Of a stretch of 37,680 nucleotides of DNA, positions 30,367-37,553 are shown piece after piece. Positions within the stretch are counted from its first letter, which is position 1. Every line of letters starts with the position of its first letter. This stretch comes from a virus. Position numbers and translations under genes: made by a program. The stretch covers positions 1-37,680 of IMG/VR virus record IMGVR_UViG_3300046791_000574; one strand, given 5' to 3'. Below the pieces are notes generated by a model. The model worked only from the letters and a program-made list of their open reading frames with translations. It did not search any database and was not told the origin of the DNA.

Positions 30367-30395
30367 TTGCATGGCGGTCGGTTCCGGCGTATACG
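30367..30395 (+). promoter_or_regulatory. Promoter of the plus-strand PDZ gene
   Basis: -35 TTGCAT (30367-30372), 17-base spacer, -10 TATACG (30390-30395) on the plus strand, about 35 bases before the SD of the PDZ gene. It is the only good plus-strand promoter pattern noticed, and its position just before the only plus-strand gene makes it convincing. It would be active in a lysogen without late activators. Confidence 0.65.
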
Positions 30396-30435
30396 AGGAC
30401 CACGAAACCCGCCTTTGCATTCGGAGAACACCACG

Positions 30436-31149
30436 ATGAGATCGATAGCTATCCTTCTTGCCCTGAGCGCTGTCTCGTTCGTCGACAGCGCCGCGCTTGC
30501 CGATGAGCCGGCGGCTCGCCACGACCGTCCATGGTTCGGAACCTTCTGCGCGCCGGCGGTCGACTGGAACATGAACCCCATGCTGCTGGTGAAAGAGGTC
30601 ATATCGGGGTCCCCGGCCGAGGACGCAGGGATCGCCGAGGGCGATTTCATACGGGCGCTGAACGGGACTCCCATCGCGGATACGGCAGCCCTCGGCGCTG
30701 CCCTCGACAAGAGCAGCTCCGGCGACGTTCTTGTGGTGACCATCGCTCGCGGAAGTGAGGTCCTGGCCGTCCCCGTTACCCTTCGAGTGCCTACCGAATC
30801 CCAGCGCGCAGAGATGGCGGCCCGCCGCGAGGCGCTTGCGACTACGACCGCCGACCAGGATGCGCCGCACATGGTCTTCATCCCGCAGCGCCTGTGCCTG
30901 GTCGGGGTGACCTATGGCGAGGCCCTGGCGATGAGTCTTGTTCCCGGCTCCGTCTCGATGGACGTCAATGAGATCGGAGCCTGCAGACACCCTGTCGACC
31001 CATGCGCGCCCGTCGTACTCACGAAACAGTCCAAATCGAAGACCGTTGTCGAGCGCATGGGCGTCCGCTACAAGCTGAAGGGTGACTGGCAAGCCATTAC
31101 GCACGATGACCGAGAGCAGTGCCTCGAGGCCATCTCGCGCCAGCCCTGA
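30436..31149 (+). CDS. Periplasmic PDZ-domain protein, lysogenic 'moron'
   Basis: 237 residues from the ATG at 30436 (GGAG about 9 bases upstream). A Sec signal peptide (about 1-23, SIAILLALSAVSFVDSAALA) is followed by a PDZ domain at about 50-115: LLVKEVISGSPAEDAGIAEGDFIRALNGTPI and SGDVLVVTIARGSEVLAVPVTL. The C-terminal half has three Cys and no recognisable protease domain, so it binds peptides or C-termini rather than cutting. It is the only gene on the plus strand, has its own promoter, and is visibly less GC-rich than its neighbours. It sits between tape measure and tail-tip genes, a typical insertion spot for cargo genes. Envelope stress or host-surface modulation is an inference. Confidence 0.85.
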   Translation: MRSIAILLALSAVSFVDSAALADEPAARHDRPWFGTFCAPAVDWNMNPMLLVKEVISGSPAEDAGIAEGDFIRALNGTPIADTAALGAALDKSSSGDVLVVTIARGSEVLAVPVTLRVPTESQRAEMAARREALATTTADQDAPHMVFIPQRLCLVGVTYGEALAMSLVPGSVSMDVNEIGACRHPVDPCAPVVLTKQSKSKTVVERMGVRYKLKGDWQAITHDDREQCLEAISRQP

Positions 31150-31163
31150 ACCAGGCGAACGCA

Positions 31164-33074
31164 TCACGCGAGCACCGTCGTCGCCGGTAGGTAGTAGCCG
31201 CGGCGCTCCACCAGGACCCTGATCTCCTCCAGCATCTCGATCGCTTCCGCGGTCTTGTCTCGACGAGGCAGGATGGTGATCGGCATCGAGACTTCCGGTC
31301 CGATCGGGAGCGCCATGCCGGCGCTCGCGAAGCTGGCGGCGCTTCCGATGCCGGCCCCCAGACCTGGACTCACGAACTGGGCGGGCTGGCCGATAGAGTC
31401 GAGCACGCCACCAAGGCCGCTGAAGCCACCCGAGGAGAGCACGGAGCCGGCCTGGCTTCCGGCCGCCGCGCCAGCTGGCCCGCCGAAGGCGGCGCCCAGC
31501 GCCGTGAAAATCGCCTTGATTATCGTCGCGCGGAGGATTGCTTTCAGCAGATCGGCCAGGAGCCCCCGGAAGAACTGACCCCAGGCAATCTTGGCGCCGA
31601 GGGCCGCATCGATCATCGCTCCGCCGAAGCTCTCGGCAGCGCCGGTCAGGCCATCCTGGAGCGCCATCTGCGTATCGGTCATGACCTGCAGCGTTCCCTG
31701 GACGGCATGCTGCGCGGCGCTCAGATCGTCCTGCCACTCCGGGAGTTGTCTCGTGATCTCGGTGATCGCGCCGAGTGCTTGGTCCCATTGCTCCGGCGAG
31801 ATCAAACCCTGGCGATTCAGGTCCTGGAGCAGGAGCAGCGCGTTGTCGACGCCGAACAGCTGATCCTCGAGCTCCTTGAATGTTGGGATGCCGAGGGTCT
31901 TGAGCTGTTCGGTCAACCGCTCGATTTCGGATTTCGCCTTGGCCGCACCGATGCCGATGTTGCCGATGGCGTCCGGCACGATGGTCTTCCCCGTGCCCTT
32001 GCCCAGGCCCTCGATGATCTGGCGGATCTTCTCGGCGACCGTGTCGGCGCTGTCGCCGGCCTCGCCGAACGCGCCCTTGAGCTCGCCGAGGCGGGTCTGC
32101 CACTGGCCCGCCCATTTCGCCAGAGCGATCGAGTCCTGGTCCGTCCACCCGAAGGCCTCTTTGACGAGCGCCGGCGCGTCGTCGGCGAGCGCGGCCAGGG
32201 CGACCAGGACCTGCCCCAGCGAGAGCCCCATCGAGATCAGCCGGAACTCGAAGGCCGTAACCTCCGCCGCGATCATGATCAGCCCCAGGGCCGCTCGCGA
32301 CAGCACTGTCACGAGCGTCTGGAACGCCTCGCTGTGCTCCCCGACAAATCCGGTGGCTTCCTTCAGGATGGCCGAGAGCCCCTCGAGGACACCGCGGAAG
32401 GCCTCGTTCTCGACGACCGCCCGGCCGGTCTCCTGCATCAGGTCGTCGTAGTCGTTCGCGATCCGCTGCAAGGCCCCGGAGAAGGTCTTCCCGGTGATGG
32501 CCGCGGCGCCGCCCATCTTGTCGTTAATCTGGCTGATGACCTGGGCGAAGCGGTCCCCCTTCGAGGCGGACGCGTCGAAGTCGGTGGCGATCCCCTGCAG
32601 GCGGCCGCTTCCCTTGACCAGGACGTTGACCATCTGGGTCGCGGCGGATTCGACGTCCTGGCCGGTGGCGGCGGCATAGTCGAGGGCCGCCTTCGTCGCC
32701 TGCTCGAGCGCATCCCCGCTGAGCTGGCCGAGCTGCGCGAAGGTGGAGACCACCCCGGAGATCGTCTCGTCGCCGACCGTGGTGACGTCCTGCAGGGTGG
32801 AGATGAACTTCCCGAGGTGCATGCGGACGGCGTCGGTGTTCTGACCGATCGAGGCGAGCGCCGTGGCCAGACGGACGTCCGCCTTCTCCTGCTCGGCCGC
32901 GGCCATCGTGGCCTTCGTGATCGCATAGCCGATGGCGGCGAGCGCCGCCCCGGCGGCGGCAGCCATGACCGGGAGCGAGGTGAGGTTCTTCCCGAGGCTG
33001 GCGAGCGCCTTGTCGGCCTCGTTCTTGGCCTTGATGATGATGCTGACGTTTCGTTCAGTGCCGCCCACGGCCAC
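31164..33074 (-). CDS. Tail tape measure protein
   Basis: 636 residues from the GTG at 33074 (AAAGGAAG upstream). It sets tail length and is ejected with the DNA. Features: N-terminal ERNVSIIIKAKNEADKALASLG, long amphipathic helices, a phage-minor-tail-like central part (LPVMAAAAGAALAAIGYAITKATMAAAEQEKADVRLATALA), several hydrophobic segments (about 265-310 and 510-560) as in membrane-spanning tape measures, and a Gly/Ala-rich end. It follows the two chaperone ORFs and overlaps the second by 20 bases. Its length suggests a tail of roughly 0.1 micrometre by the usual 1.5 angstrom-per-residue rule. Ends 14 bases from the convergent PDZ gene. Confidence 0.88.
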   Translation of the reverse strand: MAVGGTERNVSIIIKAKNEADKALASLGKNLTSLPVMAAAAGAALAAIGYAITKATMAAAEQEKADVRLATALASIGQNTDAVRMHLGKFISTLQDVTTVGDETISGVVSTFAQLGQLSGDALEQATKAALDYAAATGQDVESAATQMVNVLVKGSGRLQGIATDFDASASKGDRFAQVISQINDKMGGAAAITGKTFSGALQRIANDYDDLMQETGRAVVENEAFRGVLEGLSAILKEATGFVGEHSEAFQTLVTVLSRAALGLIMIAAEVTAFEFRLISMGLSLGQVLVALAALADDAPALVKEAFGWTDQDSIALAKWAGQWQTRLGELKGAFGEAGDSADTVAEKIRQIIEGLGKGTGKTIVPDAIGNIGIGAAKAKSEIERLTEQLKTLGIPTFKELEDQLFGVDNALLLLQDLNRQGLISPEQWDQALGAITEITRQLPEWQDDLSAAQHAVQGTLQVMTDTQMALQDGLTGAAESFGGAMIDAALGAKIAWGQFFRGLLADLLKAILRATIIKAIFTALGAAFGGPAGAAAGSQAGSVLSSGGFSGLGGVLDSIGQPAQFVSPGLGAGIGSAASFASAGMALPIGPEVSMPITILPRRDKTAEAIEMLEEIRVLVERRGYYLPATTVLA

Positions 33075-33231
33075 GCTTCCTTTCGAGTTGCCCCATCAGC
33101 CGCCGCTCCGCCTGGACGCCCCAGTTGTGGGCCCAGAGGTCGATCGAAAACGCCAGGAACTCATCCCTCTCGCCGACCAGCACCGAGGGCCGCACCCCGT
33201 ACCTCTTGCCGATGGAGTCGAGATGCTCCAT
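33055..33231 (-). CDS. Second tail-assembly chaperone ORF (gpT-like)
   Basis: 58 codons from the ATG at 33231. The sequence MEHLDSIGKRYGVRPSVLVG, then DEFLAFSIDLWAHNWG and ERRLMGQLERKR, is typical of the short second chaperone ORF of siphophages (a small Pro-Ser-x-Leu box, then a Trp-rich helix). It starts 14 bases after the first chaperone stop in the -1 frame, which stays open upstream into the first gene, and overlaps the tape-measure start. No SD precedes the ATG, so it is made by coupled reinitiation or as a frameshift extension; I see no canonical XXXYYYZ slip site. Confidence 0.65.
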   Translation of the reverse strand: MEHLDSIGKRYGVRPSVLVGERDEFLAFSIDLWAHNWGVQAERRLMGQLERKRGRGRH

Positions 33232-33245
33232 TGCCCGGCGGTCGG

Positions 33246-33668
33246 CTACGAAGGGCGGATCGACTCCCCGGCCTCCTTCGAGTAGCCCGAGAGCTGGAGG
33301 ATCTCGTTGAAGAGCCGGAACTGGTCCTCGAGCGGCAGGTCGGCCACCACGGGACCGGCGGCCGGGTCATCGCCGAACTTGGGTTCGACACACCCGGCGG
33401 CGACGACCTTTTCGATCAGCGGGAAGACTTCCGCGATCTTTGGATTGCTGACGAGCTCGCGGATCCCCTCGCCCGCCAGGTCGCCGCCTGTCAGCGCCCG
33501 GGCTGCCTCCCCGAGCGAGGACACGTCCAGGAGCTGTCCCACCAGCCTTCCCAGGTGCGACAGGCCGAGGGCGCGCACCAGGACGCCCCCCATGCTGGTT
33601 TCGACACGCCGCCGGCGCGTGGCGACGATCGAATCCGCGGTCAGAAGACCCGACTTCCCCTCCTGCAT
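33246..33668 (-). CDS. Tail-assembly chaperone (gpG-like)
   Basis: 140 residues from the ATG at 33668, with GAGGAGGAA as a strong SD. Basic start (LLTADSIVATRRRRVETSMGGV), helices, and a C-terminal acidic/hydrophobic part (LPLEDQFRLFNEILQLSGYSKEAG). Position between tail tube and tape measure is diagnostic of the chaperone that wraps the tape measure during tail assembly. Lambda-type G/GT pairs use a -1 frameshift; the next ORF is in the -1 frame here too. Confidence 0.75.
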   Translation of the reverse strand: MQEGKSGLLTADSIVATRRRRVETSMGGVLVRALGLSHLGRLVGQLLDVSSLGEAARALTGGDLAGEGIRELVSNPKIAEVFPLIEKVVAAGCVEPKFGDDPAAGPVVADLPLEDQFRLFNEILQLSGYSKEAGESIRPS

Positions 33669-33687
33669 TGATTCCTCCTCGGTCGGC

Positions 33688-34662
33688 TCAGCCGATGGAC
33701 GCCTCGTTGTTGACAACCACCAGGGTGAGCAGCTCCCCGGAGGTTGGCTTCAGTGCCTTGAACGGGATCTCGGACTTCACGATGCCGGGCCCCTTGACGA
33801 CGAACGGGTTGCCGGTGACCAGGCACTTCAGGAGCGTGAAATCCATCCGGTAATTGCCGGCGCCGAGGACCGGGCCGGCGTTCAGCGCCTCGAGCTTGAA
33901 CAGCACGCCGGCGTCGAGCTTCGACCAGTCGGCCTGTAGCGCGTCGACCGTGACGGTGCCGGTGATCAGGCGGCGAGTGTCGGACTGCACAGGCTCGTCG
34001 ATGTTCTTCGAGCCGCACACCCGCTTCTCGAGGTCGAGCCCCCGGTCGAAGTTGATCTCGACCGAATCCACCTTGCGGACGACGTCATCGAACTCGACGC
34101 TCAGCTGGTGGCCGGCGACATAGGTGGCGTTCGATGGGAAGGTCGGTGAGACGGCGGCGATCAGGCTGGCGTCTTTCCCCGCCCCCTCGAACTCGATCTG
34201 CATGTTGCGCTCGGGCGCCATCGAGAACTTCGCCGAGTTCAGCTTGTAGCCGACCGCGCGCAGCTGCGGCGTGCTACCGGCGTCGACGTCGCGATGGACG
34301 TGGAGCGACAGCCCCTTGCCCGTCATCGGCGTATCCTTGCAGATGAAGGTGTGGGTGTTACGCACCCCCGGCTCGGTGGCAACGCTCGAGCCGCTGGCAT
34401 CCCCGAGGAGGTGCTCGAAGAGCCGGAGCATCCCCTGGTAGTTCGCCTCGACCGCGAAGGCCCCCTTCACCCCGAAGAGCGCGTCGTACATGTTCCCCTC
34501 GCGCTCGTCGATGTCGCGCACGACCTGGCGGGCCACTCGATCCCGGACGGTCTCGATCCCCTCCGACACCAGCTCGGCGAACTTCACCGCGGCGACACCG
34601 GTGCCCCAGGTGGTCTCCTGGTCCCATCCGACGAAGGAATTACGTCCGAATCCCTGGGGCAT
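33688..34662 (-). CDS. Major tail tube protein
   Basis: 324 residues, ATG with GGGAGGTA upstream. Typical start NSFVGWDQETTWGTGV, then beta-rich strands (GAFAVEANYQGMLRLFEHLLGD, HTFICKDTPMTGKGLSLHVHRD, AGYKLNSAKFSM region) and a C-terminal half (SVEFDDVVRKVDSVEINFDRGLDLE, GTVTVDALQADWSKLDAGVLFKLEAL) of the tail-tube family with an extended second domain. It polymerises as hexameric rings to form the non-contractile tube. Position after the terminator-like and small genes fits. Confidence 0.8.
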   Translation of the reverse strand: MPQGFGRNSFVGWDQETTWGTGVAAVKFAELVSEGIETVRDRVARQVVRDIDEREGNMYDALFGVKGAFAVEANYQGMLRLFEHLLGDASGSSVATEPGVRNTHTFICKDTPMTGKGLSLHVHRDVDAGSTPQLRAVGYKLNSAKFSMAPERNMQIEFEGAGKDASLIAAVSPTFPSNATYVAGHQLSVEFDDVVRKVDSVEINFDRGLDLEKRVCGSKNIDEPVQSDTRRLITGTVTVDALQADWSKLDAGVLFKLEALNAGPVLGAGNYRMDFTLLKCLVTGNPFVVKGPGIVKSEIPFKALKPTSGELLTLVVVNNEASIG

Positions 34663-34665
34663 GGC

Positions 34666-34863
34666 CTACCTCCCTCGCCGCGCGCGCGGCTCCTCGTGCG
34701 TGGCTTCGGCGGCCTCCACCTTCGCGGCGGCCTCCCAGTGCTGCGGCCGCTGCTCGAGCAGCGCCTCCGCGGTGGCCTGCGGAATCTCCAGCTCTTCCCC
34801 CTCGCTGACCTCGCCGGCGCTCTCGACGTGAACCGTCCCCATGCCCAGGTAGCGGAGCCTCAT
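34666..34863 (-). CDS. Small structural-module protein
   Basis: 65 residues from the ATG at 34863 (ATGA overlap). MRLRYLGMGTVHVESAGEVSEGEELEIPQATAEALLEQRPQHWE is a short beta motif followed by a helix and a charged tail. Its look matches small phage proteins that accompany head-tail joining genes and resembles the start of the 117-residue protein at 37141-37494. Role unknown. Confidence 0.5.
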   Translation of the reverse strand: MRLRYLGMGTVHVESAGEVSEGEELEIPQATAEALLEQRPQHWEAAAKVEAAEATHEEPRARRGR

Positions 34864-35297
34864 GCGTTCCCCCTGTCGTGGCGGTATTCGACCTCGACGA
34901 AGATTTCCGCCCGGTGCACGCGGGCGGTGACCGCCTGGATCGTCTTGTCGGAGAAGTAGCCGGTGACCATCGCCCCGTTGTCTCCGGTGGCCAGGCCGCC
35001 GAGGGTCGGGTCGATGGAGATCGCGTCCTTGAGGGCCTTGTAGAGCGGCCAGAAGAGACGGGTCGGGTTGTCCCCCCGCACGATCGAGAGGAAGAAGAAC
35101 CCCGCCCTCGGGCTGATGCTGGCCGTCGGCTTGTATTCGTTACGCTCGCCGGCGTCGCCGAGATAGGCCGCCGGCGGGTTGTCCTCCTGGAGCCAGTCCT
35201 TCCCGACGTCGTTGAGCAGCCCCGTCGACTTGTAGCCGGCGAGCACGCTCTTCGCGATCAGGGCGTCGGCGATCTGGACCAGGACCGGATTCGGCAA
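34860..35297 (-). CDS. Tail terminator-like protein
   Basis: 145 residues from the TTG at 35297 with AGGGGGAA upstream. The N-terminal helix (VLVQIADALIAKSVLAGY), middle strands (GFFFLSIVRGDNPTR) and C-terminal AVTARVHRAEIFVEVEYRHDRGN fit the size and order of tail terminators that cap the tube and join the head. It lies just before tail tube and after connector genes, the usual place. Sequence-level support is moderate. Confidence 0.55.
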   Translation of the reverse strand: MPNPVLVQIADALIAKSVLAGYKSTGLLNDVGKDWLQEDNPPAAYLGDAGERNEYKPTASISPRAGFFFLSIVRGDNPTRLFWPLYKALKDAISIDPTLGGLATGDNGAMVTGYFSDKTIQAVTARVHRAEIFVEVEYRHDRGNA

Positions 35298-35306
35298 CGG
35301 TTCCCC

Positions 35307-35786
35307 CTATTTCACGACCGCGGTGACGGAGAAGGTCTCGCTCGGTGTCGACCCGGAGATGTTCCAGGCGGCGCGCACCTGGCTGACGTAGAGCTCGCAG
35401 GTGGCTACGTACTTGGCCGCCGTGACCACCGCGACCTCGTTGACGATGTCGCGCTGCGATGCGGCCGCGGTGCCCGGTGCCGTGGCGCTCGCCTTCACGA
35501 CGTTCTGGCACGCGAGCTGATACCAGTTGACGCCGTTGTCGACGGTCCCCTCGAGCCAGACCTCGAACGGGTTGACGGTCCCCGAGCCCGCGGTGACATT
35601 GACCAGGACCGTGATGAAGCGGTAGCCGCCCAGGTCGACGAGCGAGCCCTGGCCGGCGGCGATCTGCGCGCCCGAGGCCTTCAGAACGAACGAGTCGGCC
35701 GCGGCCGCCGGCGGCGCCGCCAGCACGGCGAGCGCGAGAAGCAGGACGGCCGAAGATAGGCGGCGCAGGCGGGTCTGGATCTTCAT
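35307..35786 (-). CDS. Signal-peptide protein in the head-tail joining region
   Basis: 159 residues from the ATG at 35786 (a GTG one codon earlier is closer to the GGAGG). Residues 1-30 form a Sec signal (RRLSSAVLLLALAVLAAPPAAAA). The rest is beta-rich (GGYRFITVLVNVTAGSGTVNPFEVWLEG, ATCELYVSQVRAAWNIS) with one Cys pair. It resembles small phage beta-sandwich structural proteins, but those lack signal peptides. Embedded between connector and tail terminator genes with a TGATG overlap. Either a periplasmic accessory protein or a structural protein whose N-terminus only looks like a signal. Confidence 0.6.
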   Translation of the reverse strand: MKIQTRLRRLSSAVLLLALAVLAAPPAAAADSFVLKASGAQIAAGQGSLVDLGGYRFITVLVNVTAGSGTVNPFEVWLEGTVDNGVNWYQLACQNVVKASATAPGTAAASQRDIVNEVAVVTAAKYVATCELYVSQVRAAWNISGSTPSETFSVTAVVK

Positions 35787-36178
35787 CACTTGCCTCCGTG
35801 CTGCAGGACGGGCGGGATGCCGACGATTTCGACGACCTGGTCCTCGGTGGCGGCCAGCGCCGGCGCGAGAAACGGGAAGGCCCGGCTGTGGACCGTCCCG
35901 AACTCGAGGAAGTGGGCGAACCAGGCGCGGCGACGGGACGGCCCGATGCGCGCCGTGAAGTCGAACAGAGAGTTGACCTCGACGTTGAACCCCATCGCCC
36001 CCCTGACCCTGGCGCTGTGGGTCTCCTCGCGGGCCGTCTCGCTCACCAGCGTCGCGGCCTGCTTCAGCCGTTCGCGGAGCCCCTGCTTGAACTCATGCTG
36101 CAGCTCGGAGAAGAACCCCGCCGCCTCCTCGAAGCCGATGGCCTCGACGAAGAACCCGCCCGCCGCCTGGAGCCTCAT
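35786..36178 (-). CDS. HK97 gp10-like tail-completion protein
   Basis: 130 residues from the ATG at 36178 (ATGA overlap). Helical start (FVEAIGFEEAAGFFSELQHEFKQGLRERLKQAATLV) and C-terminal FTARIGPSRRRAWFAHFLEFGTVHSRAFPFLAPAL are family hallmarks: the FLEFGT and PFLxPAL boxes define HK97 gp10-like proteins. These complete the neck between connector and tail. Position directly after the connector supports it. Confidence 0.85.
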   Translation of the reverse strand: MRLQAAGGFFVEAIGFEEAAGFFSELQHEFKQGLRERLKQAATLVSETAREETHSARVRGAMGFNVEVNSLFDFTARIGPSRRRAWFAHFLEFGTVHSRAFPFLAPALAATEDQVVEIVGIPPVLQHGGK

Positions 36179-37134
36179 GCGGCCTCCAGAAGGTAGGTGG
36201 CGAGACGCGAGGTGCGCATCTCGATCAGCTGCTGCGGCCGCATGAAGGTGATCTGGCCGTCGCCGAGGACCTGCGAGAGAAGGTGCCCCGTCTGGGCGTT
36301 GTTGATCCGCGAGACGACGTCCTCGGTCGCCAGACCAACCACCGCCTCCGGGACGGCGGCGAACCCGGCGACATAGATCACCCGGTAGCGCTTCTTGCCT
36401 TCGAGCCAGAGGCCGCAGTGCGCGACCAGGTCCAGCCGCCCTCGGCCGACGAACCGCGGCTGCGACCGGAGCCCGGCCAGGACGTAGCTGCTGCGCGGCA
36501 CGACGGTGCGCGACTCGGTGACGCCGCCGGCGCCGTCGTCCAGGTACTGGACGGATTCGACCGAGGTGATCGAGACCAGCGGACCGGCTGTCAGCATCAG
36601 GCTCCGGGTGCAGGAGCCGTCGATGTACTCGGTGTAGGTCTGTTCGATGAAGGTGCGCCCGACCAGGTCCTGGTATTCCTCGGAGACCTCCGAGATCACC
36701 AGGTTGATCAGGCTGTCGAGCGGATGCGTATCGCCTGGCTGGATCGGGGTCTGGGTTCCCGGCTTCAGCAGCCCCATCCTGGTGCGCACCCGGTCGAGCG
36801 AGGTCAGGAGCGTGGTCGAGACGGAGATCCCCGGGGCCGTGACGATGTCGTAGTCGGTGATCCTGTCGTCGGTGGTCGGAGGCCCCGGGTTCGTCAGGGT
36901 CAACGTGAACTGGCCCAGGCGGGAGAGCGTGACCGTGACGAGGACCCAGCCGGTCACGCCTGGGTAGTTGGTCAGCGTGACGGCGGCGAGCTCGGGCGCG
37001 GACGCAGCGAGGCGGTCGGGGCCGAGCAGCGATTTCGAGACGTTCGCTGCCTGGCCCGCGACGAAGTTCCCGTTGATGTCCCGGACGGGGTGGAAGAACT
37101 GGAAGGCCACCCCCATCTGCGCCGCGTACAGCAT
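36175..37134 (-). CDS. Head-tail connector, gp6-like, with an extra N-terminal domain
   Basis: 319 residues, longer than the 100-200 usual for gp6-type adaptors. The adaptor domain begins near residue 110: LDRVRTRMGLLKPG, DSLINLVISEVSEEYQDLVGRTF (the conserved paired helices), FIEQTYTEYIDGSCTRSLML, then SSYVLAGLRSQPRF and RYRVIYVAGFAAVPEAV. The first 105 residues are beta-rich and may be a separate decoration or linker domain. GAGGAG overlaps the previous stop as the SD. It forms the dodecameric ring below the portal. Confidence 0.8.
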   Translation of the reverse strand: MLYAAQMGVAFQFFHPVRDINGNFVAGQAANVSKSLLGPDRLAASAPELAAVTLTNYPGVTGWVLVTVTLSRLGQFTLTLTNPGPPTTDDRITDYDIVTAPGISVSTTLLTSLDRVRTRMGLLKPGTQTPIQPGDTHPLDSLINLVISEVSEEYQDLVGRTFIEQTYTEYIDGSCTRSLMLTAGPLVSITSVESVQYLDDGAGGVTESRTVVPRSSYVLAGLRSQPRFVGRGRLDLVAHCGLWLEGKKRYRVIYVAGFAAVPEAVVGLATEDVVSRINNAQTGHLLSQVLGDGQITFMRPQQLIEMRTSRLATYLLEAA

Positions 37135-37140
37135 CGGGCC

Positions 37141-37494
37141 TTACTCCTCGAGGTGCGCCTGGCAGAACTTCTTGCCGGCCACGGGCGCGCGCAGGCAGCG
37201 ATTCCCCTTGGCGGTGGACCCCGCGCAGGTGGCCGAATCGTTGTCCGCCTCGGGCTTCTCGGCGGGCGGCTTGATAGCTCTCTCGACCTTGCCCTTCTTC
37301 GGCGGCGGGAGCAGTTCCTCGGGCGGCTTGTCGAAGAGCTCGCCATCGACCTGCGCGTCCTTCGGGGCCTCGGTGCCGATGCCGTGCTCGATCAGCCGCT
37401 GGCCCTGGCGCTCCGAGCACTTGATGGTCATGCCCGGCTTGAACTCGAAACCGGTGCCGGCCATGCCACCGGCCGGCGTGAGCTTGACGTTCAT
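37141..37494 (-). CDS. Small head protein with C-terminal zinc knuckle (DUF5763-like)
   Basis: 117 residues, ATG with AAAGGAGGAA upstream (strong). The N-terminal 45 residues (VKLTPAGGMAGTGFEFKPGMTIKC and a helix) resemble the 65-residue protein at 34666-34863. A Pro/Lys-rich linker follows, then CAGSTAKGNRCLRAPVAGKKFCQAHLEE, a Cys-Cys-Cys-His knuckle of the DUF5763 type. Immediately downstream of the capsid gene in transcription order, across the contig join. Role unknown; strong SD suggests a structural protein. Confidence 0.6.
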   Translation of the reverse strand: MNVKLTPAGGMAGTGFEFKPGMTIKCSERQGQRLIEHGIGTEAPKDAQVDGELFDKPPEELLPPPKKGKVERAIKPPAEKPEADNDSATCAGSTAKGNRCLRAPVAGKKFCQAHLEE

Positions 37495-37531
37495 CCGTTC
37501 CTCCTTTGTGCCGAGACGTGAAAGGGCAGGA

Positions 37532-37549
37532 CGGGGCCCGAAGGCCCCG
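37532..37549 (-). terminator. UUCG hairpin after the capsid gene
   Basis: On the minus-strand RNA this is a perfect 7-bp stem CGGGGCC / GGCCCCG closing a UUCG tetraloop, one of the most stable hairpins known. It lies 13 bases past the capsid stop codon (at 37563-37565 in this copy) and before the next gene's SD. Only a weak pyrimidine tract (GTCCTGCCCTTTC) follows, so it may be a partial terminator or an mRNA 3'-end protector that gives capsid more mRNA than downstream genes. Confidence 0.55.
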
Positions 37550-37553
37550 CCCC

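Noticed and set aside
30343-32148. Minus-strand frame of about 600 codons beneath the PDZ and tape-measure genes
   Set aside because: It is another frame of the tape-measure gene continued through the antisense of the PDZ gene, with Arg/Gly/Pro-rich composition and no motif. Its stop overlapping the ATG at 30343 appears accidental.
33232-33330. Canonical -1 frameshift heptamer for the tail chaperones
   Set aside because: I read the overlap codon by codon and found no XXXYYYZ in the zero frame; GGG-G could support +1 slippage, but that frame leads to a shadow ORF.
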